Of a stretch of DNA of 64,000 nt, positions 51,028-60,143 are shown in pieces; position 1 is the stretch's first letter, and every line of letters begins with the position of its first letter. Origin of the DNA: Sva-07 sp963715285 (GTDB lineage Bacteria; Actinomycetota; Acidimicrobiia; Acidimicrobiales; Ilumatobacteraceae). The stretch is taken from assembly GCA_963715285.1 (NCBI GenBank), contig CAVQRU010000015.1, forward strand, positions 1-64,000, in the 5' to 3' direction. The notes under the pieces were generated by a model. That model had not been told where the DNA came from and made no database searches. It saw nothing but the letters and a program-made list of their open reading frames with translations. The translations under genes were made by a program, and so were the position numbers.

Positions 51028-52061
51028 ATGGCGACTGATGCAGGCTCGTACCGCTTGCCACGTGATCCGCTGCTCGCCGATGTCGCGGTCGCGATGCGCA
51101 ACGACCGCAGCTGGGGCCAGGTGATCGATCCCGAGTGGAACCTGGTGTATGTCACCGACGATGTCCGCCGGACCTTCGGGGGCGGCCAACTCGCCGAATT
51201 CGCGATCGGAGCGCACGTGTTCGGGCCCGAGAACGCGGCCGTGGCCCAGAGCTGGCGATACGGCGCAAACTCACCAGGACTGCTGCGTGCCCAATTCGCT
51301 GTGCTGGCGGGATACGCGCTCGCCGATACCCTCGGCGGGCGCGACGAACTCCGCGAGCGGGTCGACCCGCTCTCTCACGACATGGTCGACGATCTCGAGC
51401 CCTGCTTCGCGGCGTCCATCGCCGGCGAGGTCGGCGGCACGGGACTCACGGAAGCGGTGCCGATCAGCACCGTCGTCGTGCGGATCAGAGACACCACCGG
51501 ACGCCTCGCCGGGACCGCCACCCTTGCGAAGCCGGCCACCGGCATGGACACCATCTCGGCGCTGATCTCCAACGCAGATCTCGACCACCTCGCGCGGATG
51601 CAGCTCGTGGCCAAGGCGGCGACGGCATCGTCGCGTTCTTCCTCGCAGAGACCATGGGGTCGGAATCAGCCGCCGCTCGGGCATGCATCACTGCGATGCG
51701 AAACCTCCGAGTCGCCATCGGCGACATCGCCGTCGCCAGCGTCCTCGACCCAGACGACCTGACGCTGCGCTTCGGGCTCCATTGGGGCTCGACGCTGTAC
51801 GTCGGCAGCATCACCACATCCGGGCGCTCCGAGGTCACCGCCCTCGGTGACGAAGTGAACGAGTCTGCCCGGATCGAGGCATGCGCAACCGGGGGACGAA
51901 CACTCGCATCCAAGAGCCTCCTCGAGCGCCTCGATCACGGCGACGCTGCTGCGCTCGGCCTCGAGCCCGACCGGATCGGATATTCCATCCTCGGGCAACT
52001 GCCCACCGCGAGCGCGAAAGCCCGCCGAGATGCCCCCGCGATTGCAGTGTGCGAGCTCTGA
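51028..52061 (+). pseudogene. Class III adenylate/guanylate cyclase with internal deletion and frameshift
   Basis: The frame from ATG 51028 gives about 196 residues (a heme/PAS-like sensory region ending LDHLARMQLVAKA), then switches frame. From 51618 the other frame gives GDGIVAFFLAE, TALGDEVNESARIEACATGGRTLASKSLLERL, the second half of a class III cyclase catalytic domain, ending at 52061. The first catalytic strand with its metal-binding Asp (usually FADLEASS) and the helix after it, some 35-45 residues, are missing. At the junction (AAGGCGGCGACGG) a GGCGGC stretch suggests deletion between short repeats. Not a mere base error. The gene cannot make an active cyclase. Confidence 0.8.
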
Positions 52062-52324
52062 GGCTGGGTCGGGCCGGCGACGATGGAAGGTTGGGTGCTG
52101 TTCTGCATGCGCGTTCCGACTCGTTCAGACCGCACACTCACGCAAATGACAACGGAGTCGGCGGAACGTGATTTCGTTCGGGGTTGATTCGTGTCGACAC
52201 CGCACAGTGCGCCGGTTCTCGCGCAGTTCGCGCAGTGATCCGGCCCGCGGCCATCGGTCGGCGACGACGGCGGGTTCAGCCGATCCATTCGTGGCTTCGC
52301 CATGTGTGGCTGCTCATGCCGCCT

Positions 52325-52735
52325 TCAGTCGCGACGGGCCGGCCTTCCTACATAGGAGACCGTGAGGAACTTCCACACTCCGTCTTGTTTGATGAGGGTG
52401 AAGTAATCGATGTTGTGGCGTTCAGGTCGACCATCGATGTGTAACGCGGCGTCGGCTCTGACGAAGGCAAGATGCCCGCCGTCGACATGAACGGTCCAGT
52501 CATCGACCGGCTCGGCGTAGAGGATCGGCTCGACCTCTGATCTCGCTTCAGCAATCCAATCTTCGGCGGTCATGGTTGACGTGGTCCACGCGCCATCGCG
52601 GAAGGACGCCCAGCCGATGTTGGCGTGGGCGGCCATCATCTCCTCGAACGTATCGAGGTCATAGGTGCCAGCCGCAGTGATCAGTCGTTCTACGAGAAGC
52701 CTGACAGTCTGCTCATCTGATGTCTGATCGGTCAT
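52325..52735 (-). CDS. SnoaL/NTF2-like protein
   Basis: A 136-residue alpha+beta cone-fold protein: an N-terminal helix (VRLLVERLITAAGTYDLDTFEEMMA), then strands IGWASFRDGAWTT, WTVHVDGGHLAFVRADAALHID and DGVWKFLTVSYVG. Members include ketosteroid-isomerase-like enzymes and unknowns; no catalytic residue assignment is made. The ATG has GGGAGG five bases upstream. Confidence 0.8.
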   Translation of the reverse strand: MTDQTSDEQTVRLLVERLITAAGTYDLDTFEEMMAAHANIGWASFRDGAWTTSTMTAEDWIAEARSEVEPILYAEPVDDWTVHVDGGHLAFVRADAALHIDGRPERHNIDYFTLIKQDGVWKFLTVSYVGRPARRD

Positions 52736-53043
52736 GAGGCCCTCCCGAGAAGTAGCTGAGGCTCCCTGCCCTCTCGGTGGGGCTCAGGCGGGCGCCAGAC
52801 GCGTCCGGTCAACGATCCCCGACTGAGAGAGCGACACGATCGGAAATGTGTGAGAGTGCTGCGTCGGAGCACACGATACTCCCCCCCCACCAGAGGTGAC
52901 TGCCGCATCGCGGCCCCATCGCGGCGTCACGTCATCCCGTCGACCGACCCGGCGTTCCGGGCCAGTTGCCGACCGGCGAGAGGCGAGCTCTCGGTGGGAC
53001 AGCATCCAGTGGGTTCGCGGGTCGGCGAGTGGATCGGGTCTGG
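52736..53043. other. Gap without recognisable gene (308 bp)
   Basis: No credible frame. It contains a run of nine C at about 52877-52885, and the promoter of the SnoaL-like gene. Nothing else seen. Confidence 0.45.
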
Positions 53044-54099
53044 TCACCACCAATCGGTGATCGCCTGGTAGACGTCGGGGTGGTGGGCCAGCGCGTTGTG
53101 AGTGATTCCTGGGAACGTTCGCGTCGTCGCCCGCGGGAAGAGCTCACCGTCGGGGGATCGACCCGATGCACTCGTGGAGGTGACGAGGACGTCACCGAGC
53201 AGCTCGGCCAGCGGGTGCTCGGGGTCAGCGGTGACGGTGCCGGCGATCACGAGATGATCGGCTCGACGGAGCCGTTCCGGCCGATGACGGAAGACGCGTC
53301 GACGAGCGCTGGGATCCTGCTCGAGCCAATCTTCGTCGACGATGGCGCCGAAGCGGAGGTCCTTGATGCCCGCGCTGCGTTGGTCGAGCCCGAGCCCGAC
53401 GAGTCGTGTCGTGGGGATGGGCAGCGCCCACAAGGCTGCGCTGGCGGAGTTGACGACGGCCTCGAGACCGGCGCCAGTGTTCGGCACCCCGATCAAGACG
53501 ACCCGACGCACTTTGCTGGTCCACCGCCGCCCGATCGGCAGCCACCGACCGAGCGGCCGCTGACGGCGTGCGTAGTGACAGGCGGATCGCACGACGAGCC
53601 CACCCATGCTGTGGCCGATCAGGTTGACCTCACGCACTCGCACGGGCCACGACGACACGAGGTGGTTGAGGAGATGGGCAAGCTCGCGGCCGTTGGCGGA
53701 AATGTGGCGGCCGGTGTTGTAGCGAACCGAGAGCACGGTCATGTCGTGGTCGTCCGCGAGGAGCGTGCCATAGGTGGTCGACGGGTCGTTTGCGTAGCGC
53801 CAGATCGACTCGGTCGACATCAGCCCGTGAACGAGCACGCAGATACGGGGGCCGACGTCGACCGTGGACAGCGAGTCGAGCAGCGCGTGAGGGTCGAGTG
53901 GCAGCACGGTGTCGCTTGCACGGATCGTCATCGGTGTGGACCAACGAGAGTCGCGGTCCTCGAGTGTGTCGCCGAACAGCCCGTTGACAACCGCCACCAG
54001 ACTCTCACTCCGCCCCGGAAACGCAGTCAGCACCCTGAACAACGCTCCGGCAGTGGACGACTCATCGGGCCGATCAGCGAACGAGTCGACAGAGACCAC
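53044..54099 (-). CDS. Alpha/beta hydrolase (esterase/lipase-like)
   Basis: A 351-residue hydrolase. VLVHGLMSTESIW (oxyanion hole), LIGHSMGGLVVRSACHYA (nucleophile Ser), a downstream acid and the C-terminal ITHNALAHHPDV (His) form the triad. It resembles the PGAP1/lipase-type proteins of mycobacteria. The N-terminus is fixed by TACCGT (54108-54113, minus strand) eight bases before the GTG at 54099; frames that continue to 54354 run into the MaoC remnant on the other strand. Confidence 0.85.
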   Translation of the reverse strand: MVSVDSFADRPDESSTAGALFRVLTAFPGRSESLVAVVNGLFGDTLEDRDSRWSTPMTIRASDTVLPLDPHALLDSLSTVDVGPRICVLVHGLMSTESIWRYANDPSTTYGTLLADDHDMTVLSVRYNTGRHISANGRELAHLLNHLVSSWPVRVREVNLIGHSMGGLVVRSACHYARRQRPLGRWLPIGRRWTSKVRRVVLIGVPNTGAGLEAVVNSASAALWALPIPTTRLVGLGLDQRSAGIKDLRFGAIVDEDWLEQDPSARRRVFRHRPERLRRADHLVIAGTVTADPEHPLAELLGDVLVTSTSASGRSPDGELFPRATTRTFPGITHNALAHHPDVYQAITDWW

Positions 54100-54196
54100 G
54101 ATCGGAGACGGTAGCGGCGCATTCCCAGCGCAAACCGGTCGACGACGCGAGTCACGCTCCCCGCGTTCGGTGACGCTCGCGTCCGTGCTCGTCGAC

Positions 54197-54388
54197 AGCT
54201 TCCAACATCCTCTTCGGCCAGGCGACGAGGTCCGCCCTCGGTACGAGCTCGTCGAGTCCCGAGCCTCCTCGTCGAAACCGGATCGAGGCATCGTGACGGT
54301 CCGCTCCTCACGGGTTCGGACCGACGACGAAGTGTTCATGAGCCACCTCGACACGATTCTCGTGCATCGCGGAGTTCCACTCGACTGA
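54197..54388 (+). pseudogene. 3' remnant of a MaoC-like dehydratase gene
   Basis: The frame ending at 54388 reads LRPGDEVRPRYELVESRASS then KPDRGIVTVRSSRV and EVFMSHLDTILVHRG. This matches the end of MaoC-like (R)-hydratases: VRPGD.L.....V.E.R.S.S.PDRGIV......N..GE.V........V.RR. Only about 64 codons survive. There is no 5' part or start signal, and the region upstream is the hydrolase gene on the other strand. Confidence 0.6.
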
Positions 54389-54523
54389 ATGCCGCCGGCG
54401 CGTCAGCGCACCATCCCGGCGCTTGGTGGCAGTCGAGGAAGGCGTCTGAATCTGCCGGGGACCTAGGACTCTGGCCGTGCCGGCCACCCCGGCGCAGACT
54501 GGCTCCACCTGAAGGAGTCTGAC

Positions 54524-55090
54524 ATGTCTTCTCCTGCGACGGATCGCCCTGCCGGGTCACAGGCTCCGGACCGCGTGGAAGCTTCGGAGTCGAGGGATTG
54601 GCACTTCCGGCCCTCTTGGGTCGTTGGCGGCGTTGTGATCATCATGCTCCTCGGCGTGGGCCTCGGCTTCGGCCTCGGCTGGTTGACGCAAGAAGACGCC
54701 GATTCGGAATCGTCGTACGTCGCGGGCAACACGGTGGTCTCGGGGAACGACTTGACCGAGCGTCAGCTCGAGATGGTCGACGTTGCCGGGCGGTACGTGA
54801 ACGCTTGGATCGAGAAGAGCGGCGATGCCGTGGCCTCATTCATGGTTCCCGGTGGATCCGTTGACTTTCCGACGCTGGACAATCGGACCGTTCGTGCTGA
54901 TGACGGCACGTTGCAGGGCTGGGTGGAGAACACCGGTCAGATCCCGAACGAGTTGAATGATCCGATCATCGTCGAGGACAACCGAGTCGTTCTCATCGGT
55001 CAGGCTGCGAACCTGGATTGGATGATGAGCATCGAGTTCACGACATCCGGTGACGTGATGATTGTCAGCGACACGCACTGGGTCTGGTAG
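54524..55090 (+). CDS. Membrane-anchored NTF2-like hypothetical protein
   Basis: A 188-residue protein with one TM helix (about residues 33-53, VVGGVVIIMLLGVGLGFGLGW) and an extracytoplasmic domain whose VDVAGRYVNAWIEKSGDAVASFMVPGG start suggests a SnoaL/NTF2-like cone. No catalytic residue can be assigned. AAGGAG lies about six bases before the ATG, so it is Shine-Dalgarno-led. Confidence 0.78.
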   Translation: MSSPATDRPAGSQAPDRVEASESRDWHFRPSWVVGGVVIIMLLGVGLGFGLGWLTQEDADSESSYVAGNTVVSGNDLTERQLEMVDVAGRYVNAWIEKSGDAVASFMVPGGSVDFPTLDNRTVRADDGTLQGWVENTGQIPNELNDPIIVEDNRVVLIGQAANLDWMMSIEFTTSGDVMIVSDTHWVW

Positions 55091-55248
55091 GTCGAAGGCG
55101 GACACCACGACGCGTTCAACGAAGCGTCGACGAGGCTCACGCCTCCTGCCTTCATCTCACGCGAGCCTTGTCGTGCCGTGACGTTTGCCTCTGGCGGTCC
55201 GGGCACGAAACGACGACGGTACGCGCGAAGGCCGGACACGAAAGGGCG

Positions 55249-56451
55249 GTGACAACCGTGATCTCGCATCCCACCTCCTCGCCCGCAGGTCGCATCGCAG
55301 TCCGAGCGGCATGGCTGTACGACGGCACGACACCCACCCTGAGACCTCGTCCGATGGTGCTGCTCGACGGTGAGCGCATCGTCGCCGTTGCCGAGGGCGT
55401 CGATCCTCCGGACGATGTCGACGTCATCGACCTGGACGGAGCCACGCTGCTGCCCGGTCTCGTCGACACACACGTCCACCTCGTCTTCGACGCCTCCGCC
55501 GATCCCGTCGGCGCCCTCGAGGCACGGGACGACGATGCGACCCACGATGCCATCGTGTCGGCGGCGCGGACCGCGGCGCTGGGGGGCGTCACGACCGTGC
55601 GCGACCTCGGTGACCGGGCGTTCCTGACGCTTGCGATGCGAGGCACGCCGGGGCTGCCGACGATGGTGTGTTCAGGCCCGCCGCTCACCACGCCGGGCGG
55701 GCACTGCCACTACCTGGGTGGAGCGACCGAACGAGGCACCGACGCCGTCCGCCACGCCGTGCGCACCCATGCAGAGCGCGGCGTCGACGTGATCAAGGTC
55801 ATGGCGAGCGGTGGACTGCTGACCCCTGGCACTCGGGAGACAGAACGCCAGTTCACACCCGATGAGCTGTGGGCGATCGTCGACGAGGCCCACCACCTCG
55901 GCCTGCCCGTCACCGCCCACGCTCACGGCACACCGGCCATCATCGACGCACTCGCCGCGCACGTCGACGGCCTCGAGCACGCCACGTTCTGGACCGACAC
56001 GGGCATCGAGAGCCCCGAGGACGTCATCGCCGAGATCGGGGCGCGACATCTCCCGATCGGCGCCACCGCAGGCCTCGCCCCCGCCCCCGACGCGCCCCTC
56101 GACGAGGCCACGTCCAGCCGCCTGCCGTTGATCATCGCGAACGTGTTCCGCCTCCGCGATGCCGGCGCCACGATCGTTCCGGGCACCGATGCTGGCATCC
56201 ACCCGGCGAAGCCACACGACGTGGTGCGCTACGCCGTGGAGCAGGAGGTGCTGCTCGGCATGGGCGCCGAGGAGGCGCTGCGCGGCGCGACCTCGACGGG
56301 CGCCGTGGTGTGCGGGCTCGGCGACCGAAAGGGCCGGATCGCCGAGGGATACGACGCCGACGTGCTGGCGATCGACGGCGACCCCCTGACCGACCCGAGC
56401 GCGCTGCACGCCATCCGTGCTGTCTTCCTCCGCGGAGAACGCCTGCGCTGA
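55249..56451 (+). CDS. Amidohydrolase family protein
   Basis: A 400-residue metal-dependent hydrolase of the imidazolonepropionase/prolidase-like branch. Metal ligands: DTHVHLVFD (HxH), the carboxylated Lys in DVIKVMASGGLL, HAHG and LEHATFW (His), and GTDAGIHP (Asp). This set fits peptidase-type (Xaa-Pro or aryldialkylphosphatase-like) amidohydrolases. The start is GTG 55249; a second GTG at 55258 is possible. It faces the dienelactone-hydrolase-like lipoprotein gene. Confidence 0.88.
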   Translation: MTTVISHPTSSPAGRIAVRAAWLYDGTTPTLRPRPMVLLDGERIVAVAEGVDPPDDVDVIDLDGATLLPGLVDTHVHLVFDASADPVGALEARDDDATHDAIVSAARTAALGGVTTVRDLGDRAFLTLAMRGTPGLPTMVCSGPPLTTPGGHCHYLGGATERGTDAVRHAVRTHAERGVDVIKVMASGGLLTPGTRETERQFTPDELWAIVDEAHHLGLPVTAHAHGTPAIIDALAAHVDGLEHATFWTDTGIESPEDVIAEIGARHLPIGATAGLAPAPDAPLDEATSSRLPLIIANVFRLRDAGATIVPGTDAGIHPAKPHDVVRYAVEQEVLLGMGAEEALRGATSTGAVVCGLGDRKGRIAEGYDADVLAIDGDPLTDPSALHAIRAVFLRGERLR

Positions 56452-56587
56452 ACCCAACCGTCGCCTTGATACCGGTCCTTGCGTGTGGGCTCACGGGGTG
56501 CGTTCCCGACAAGCGGCCAACCCGCGACGCGTCGCCACCGCTGCCAGCCACGACGCGAATTGGCGTCCCGGCGAGTCGCGTTGTGCG

Positions 56588-57646
56588 TCAGCCTTCCGCA
56601 GAGAACCAGGTTCCGATCGCGGAACCCTCGGCGATCCGTGCGAGGTCCTCCGGGTCACTCGTCCCGGCGACGAACGCGTCGAGGAACTCGACAACGATCG
56701 AGTAAACGGTTGGCCCGAGCGTTGACGAGCCGTCGCCGAACACCGGCTCGAAGTGGTCGGCACCGTCGATCTCGAACAGGAAGGCCGGCGGGGATGCCTC
56801 GGCCAACACAGCTTCTGCGCCGCGGACGGGCGCCAGCCGATCGGCGGTGCCATGGACGAGCAACAGCGGTGCCCCGGCAAACTCGAACTCACCGTCGCCG
56901 AAGCCGCGTTGGGGCACCACACCGAACGCCACAGCCGCGTCGAGTCGATCATCTCGGCAGCACTCGTGAAAGACGCCGGCGAGCGCTGCACTGGCGCCGA
57001 TGCTGTGTCCTGCGACCGCAATACGATCCTGATCGATCAGTCCGGCCAGATCGTCGGCCACTCCGTCGCTCGGATCCAACAGCGCGTCCAACACCGCGGT
57101 GACATCGCCAGGCTGTTCTCGATAGGCGCTGAGTCGTGCTCGTCGTCCTGACACGTCGGGCGAGTTCGGTGCAGCAACCACGTAGCCGGCCTCGACGAGC
57201 GCCGACAGGATCGGCCCGCGGGGGGTCTGCATCCCGCCGAGGCCCTTCACCCAGATCACCAGCGGGCGGGGATCGACGTCAGCGGGTTCCGCATCCTCAC
57301 CACCGCCGTCGGCGCCTTCGTACACGACCACCGTGGGAATCGCCCGAACCGTCAGATCCTCGAGCACCACGTTCCCATCGAGATCGCGGACTTCGACGGC
57401 GGGACGCGTTGGGTCGACCACGGTCACGAATCGCCACGCAGAATCAGTGCCCGACGCTGCGATCGTCGGTGCTCTCGATGTAGGTGGTGTCGCAGGCGAT
57501 GTCGACGCAGTGACCGCCGTCGTCCCCGGCGTGCCCGTCACCACCACCGGAGCGCCGAGTGAGTCATCGCCTCCACCACACGCCGCAACCACCGCGGACC
57601 CGACGACCATCACCACCGCGGTGCGCAGCCAGCCCATGCGATCCAT
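56588..57646 (-). CDS. Alpha/beta hydrolase lipoprotein (PAF-acetylhydrolase/dienelactone hydrolase-like)
   Basis: A 352-residue lipoprotein: lipobox VAAC (Cys23), a long Ser/Thr/Pro linker to about residue 65, then a hydrolase domain with AVAGHSIGASAALAGVF (Ser nucleophile), LLVHGTADRLAP (Asp) and IDGADHFEPVFG (His). It is likely a secreted carboxylesterase or lipase. The ATG is eight bases after TAGGTT (57655-57660, minus strand). Confidence 0.87.
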   Translation of the reverse strand: MDRMGWLRTAVVMVVGSAVVAACGGGDDSLGAPVVVTGTPGTTAVTASTSPATPPTSRAPTIAASGTDSAWRFVTVVDPTRPAVEVRDLDGNVVLEDLTVRAIPTVVVYEGADGGGEDAEPADVDPRPLVIWVKGLGGMQTPRGPILSALVEAGYVVAAPNSPDVSGRRARLSAYREQPGDVTAVLDALLDPSDGVADDLAGLIDQDRIAVAGHSIGASAALAGVFHECCRDDRLDAAVAFGVVPQRGFGDGEFEFAGAPLLLVHGTADRLAPVRGAEAVLAEASPPAFLFEIDGADHFEPVFGDGSSTLGPTVYSIVVEFLDAFVAGTSDPEDLARIAEGSAIGTWFSAEG

Positions 57647-57785
57647 CGCAGCAGAACCTACCGCGACACCTCTGCCGAGAATCTCCGACCTCGGGCCCCC
57701 AACGCGCCGCCACCAAGACAGAACTCACCTACCTCCCACGGCACGCGGCTACGGGGCAGACCGCTCGTGCCGGGGTGGCCTGACG

Positions 57786-58325
57786 TCAGTCGATCCAGTA
57801 GCGACGCTTCTGTGGCCCTGCGTCGAGATCGTCGACGATGTTCTCCAGAACGCCACCGCAGCGTTCGATGGTCCGCGCAGACGCTTCGTTGTCCACGTCA
57901 CAGACGACGAGCACCCGGCGGATGTCGAAGGACCGGGCGATCACGAGGCTCTGGCGGAGGATCTCGGTCGCGTGGCCCCGACGTCGATGCTCCGGCAGGA
58001 CGCCATAACCGATGTGGCCGCCGATAGCGAGCAAGCGGTCGTTGAGTCGATGACGTATCCACGTTCTCCCGACGACCACATCGTCGACCTCGGCCAGCAA
58101 GAACGTCGACGGGACCCAGTCCGCTGAGACGCCGTGAGCTCGGCGTTGCTCGTCGAGCATCGTGACGTAGTCCTCGAACGGCATCCCGTGGCGATAGCCG
58201 CCGGCGAACTCGAACCCGTCGGCGAGCATGACGACATGGGCTCGAAGGACCGTGTCCTCGTCGGCGAGGCGCACCGGCCGAAGCGTGAGTATCGGGCTCT
58301 CCGTCGCGGGCTGCGCGGGCGACAC
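57786..58325 (-). CDS. GNAT N-acetyltransferase 1
   Basis: A 179-residue GNAT. The acetyl-CoA pyrophosphate loop is VLPEHRRRGHATEILRQ, followed by the strand RVLVVCDVDNEASARTIERCGG. Substrate unknown. The GTG start is eight bases after TAACGT (58334-58339, minus strand), which decides between this and the longer frame starting at 58376. Confidence 0.87.
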   Translation of the reverse strand: MSPAQPATESPILTLRPVRLADEDTVLRAHVVMLADGFEFAGGYRHGMPFEDYVTMLDEQRRAHGVSADWVPSTFLLAEVDDVVVGRTWIRHRLNDRLLAIGGHIGYGVLPEHRRRGHATEILRQSLVIARSFDIRRVLVVCDVDNEASARTIERCGGVLENIVDDLDAGPQKRRYWID

Positions 58326-58465
58326 GTCCACCGACGTTAGCCACCGGGTCCACCGCGCTCGTTCGCCGGTTACCACGCACTTCCGAACGGGTCCGACGCG
58401 GGGTCGTGGACCGCCCGGAACGGGGTGTCAGGGACAGTCGCGCCGGTGGCGGGCAGGCGGTCGCG

Positions 58466-59239
58466 TCATCCGGAGGCAACGAAGCGGTGGTACTGCGTGA
58501 CCGTCTCGAAGCCCATGCGGTGGTAGACGGGCTCACCCATGGGGCTGGCCTGCAGCACGCCGATCGAGCAGCCCAGGTCCCTTCCGGCGGCGAGCGCCGC
58601 CCGGGTGATCGAGGCGCCCAGTCCGCGCCGGCGGAACTGCTCGCGAACGCCGATGCCGTACACGCCGGCGACATCGGCGGTGCGTAGCAACTGCCCGCAC
58701 GCGGCCACCTCACCGTCCACGTAGCCCACGAACCAGGAGCACCGGTCGTCGTCGAGCATCGACGCCGGGGCGATCGTGCGCGCCCCCTCCAACGGCGCAC
58801 CGAAGACGTCAGCGGTCACGAGGGCGACATCTTCGAACGGCGCCGCGCTGGTCACTGGCAGAATCTCCACATCGCCGTTCGCCTCCGCCGGGAGTTCGGC
58901 GAGCGGCGCGAAGGCCATCCCGGGCATGGTCGTCGCCGTTGGGTCCAGACCGGCCGGCTCGGCCAGGTCAGCGACGGCGCGGGCGACGAAATCCGGGGCG
59001 GTCACCCAGAACGCAACATTTCGCTCCGACAGCCAGCTCGTTGCCTGCGCCAGATCGTCGACAGACGGCTCCTCGAACACGAACGCCTGGTTGAACTGCG
59101 GAACCGGAACCGGCGCCCCCACCGACGAGCAGCGGATCGCGCCGAAAGCCCGCGATCCACCTCCTGCGACGTGCTCAGCCGTGAAGTCCAGCCACGCGGC
59201 CCAGTTCTCGTTGAGGTCGGCCAATACGTCCCGGCTCAC
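58466..59239 (-). CDS. GNAT N-acetyltransferase 2
   Basis: About 257 residues: an N-terminal half lacking recognisable motifs and a C-terminal GNAT domain with IGVREQFRRRGLGASITRAALAAG as the acetyl-CoA loop. The tail GEPVYHRMGFETVTQYHRF is nearly identical to a stray fragment at 61496-61575. The start is GTG 59239 (59242 is also GTG), preceded by GAGGTG-type Shine-Dalgarno sequence; TAAGGT lies about 30 bases further upstream. Confidence 0.85.
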   Translation of the reverse strand: MSRDVLADLNENWAAWLDFTAEHVAGGGSRAFGAIRCSSVGAPVPVPQFNQAFVFEEPSVDDLAQATSWLSERNVAFWVTAPDFVARAVADLAEPAGLDPTATTMPGMAFAPLAELPAEANGDVEILPVTSAAPFEDVALVTADVFGAPLEGARTIAPASMLDDDRCSWFVGYVDGEVAACGQLLRTADVAGVYGIGVREQFRRRGLGASITRAALAAGRDLGCSIGVLQASPMGEPVYHRMGFETVTQYHRFVASG

Positions 59240-59513
59240 CACCTCGCCCCTTCGTTGCTTGCTCGTTGACCTTAGGACGCTCGTCACTGCGCCCGGCGAA
59301 TGTGGGAACTCCGCCCGCTGGCAGGCAGGTGCCGTTCCAGGACACCCGGTACCGTCCAAGCCGCGCGCTGACGTTCGCGTCGACCACGGCAAACCAGCCA
59401 CCGCCGTGGTCGCGTTACGAGCCCCTCTCAGCAGAGTCGACGCTCATCGCTCGTCCGGCGGCGACGATCGCCGACCGATCACAGCCGCCTCGGCCGAATG
59501 CCAGAGTCGCAGC

Positions 59514-59969
59514 TCAGCTGGTTTCGCGTACTCGTCGCCTCCAGAAGGTGCGTTCCTCGACATCGCTGGCACGCTTGAAGCCGCTCCGCTCGGCGACCTC
59601 GAGCGAGGCGGAGTTGTCCGGGTGGATGAGCAAGGTCGCAATCTCCCAGTCGGTGTTGGCTCGAAGATGCTCGAGCATGAGGTGGACTGCTCGGGTTGCG
59701 TAGCCGAGTCCACGGTGTTCCGGGAACACGTGATACCCGATGTTGACCTCCTCGGGGGCGAGCCACCAGCGGTCGTTGTCCCGGTCGTGGTCTACCCAGC
59801 CGACGACCGAGCCGCCGACGACGATGACGTACTCCGGAGCGGGTACTTCGGATCCCTGGCCGATGAAGCGGCGGAATGCGTCGTCGCGGGCGGCGATGAT
59901 GAGCGAAGCATCTTCAGGCGCCGATGGTCGCAGGGTCACGACGCCGTCATTGAGTATGTCGCCGGTCAC
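59514..59969 (-). CDS. GNAT N-acetyltransferase 3
   Basis: A 151-residue GNAT (RimJ/RimL-like): VTLRPSAPEDASLI at the start, GYHVFPEHRGLGYATRAVHLM as the acetyl-CoA loop and HPDNSASLEVAERSGF. Substrate unknown. The GTG at 59969 is the best start; there is no clear TANNNT, and the frame further upstream is not family-like. Confidence 0.85.
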   Translation of the reverse strand: MTGDILNDGVVTLRPSAPEDASLIIAARDDAFRRFIGQGSEVPAPEYVIVVGGSVVGWVDHDRDNDRWWLAPEEVNIGYHVFPEHRGLGYATRAVHLMLEHLRANTDWEIATLLIHPDNSASLEVAERSGFKRASDVEERTFWRRRVRETS

Positions 59970-60143
59970 GGCGTCAGTCTTTCGTATCCGACGAGCGCTG
60001 GCGTGGTGAGAAGTTGCGGCGCTCCCGGCGGTCGGGAGGTGCCGCGATGGGCGGGGTCGGCGATGGGGACAGCGTGAGCGACATGCGTGTCCACGAGCCG
60101 GCGGCCGTGTGGGGTCGGCTCGGTCCGCTAGGAATGGGTGTTC

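Noticed and set aside
52877..52885. Run of nine C as a phase-variable tract
   Set aside because: No coding frame or promoter box lies around it; it may be a chance run in GC-rich DNA.
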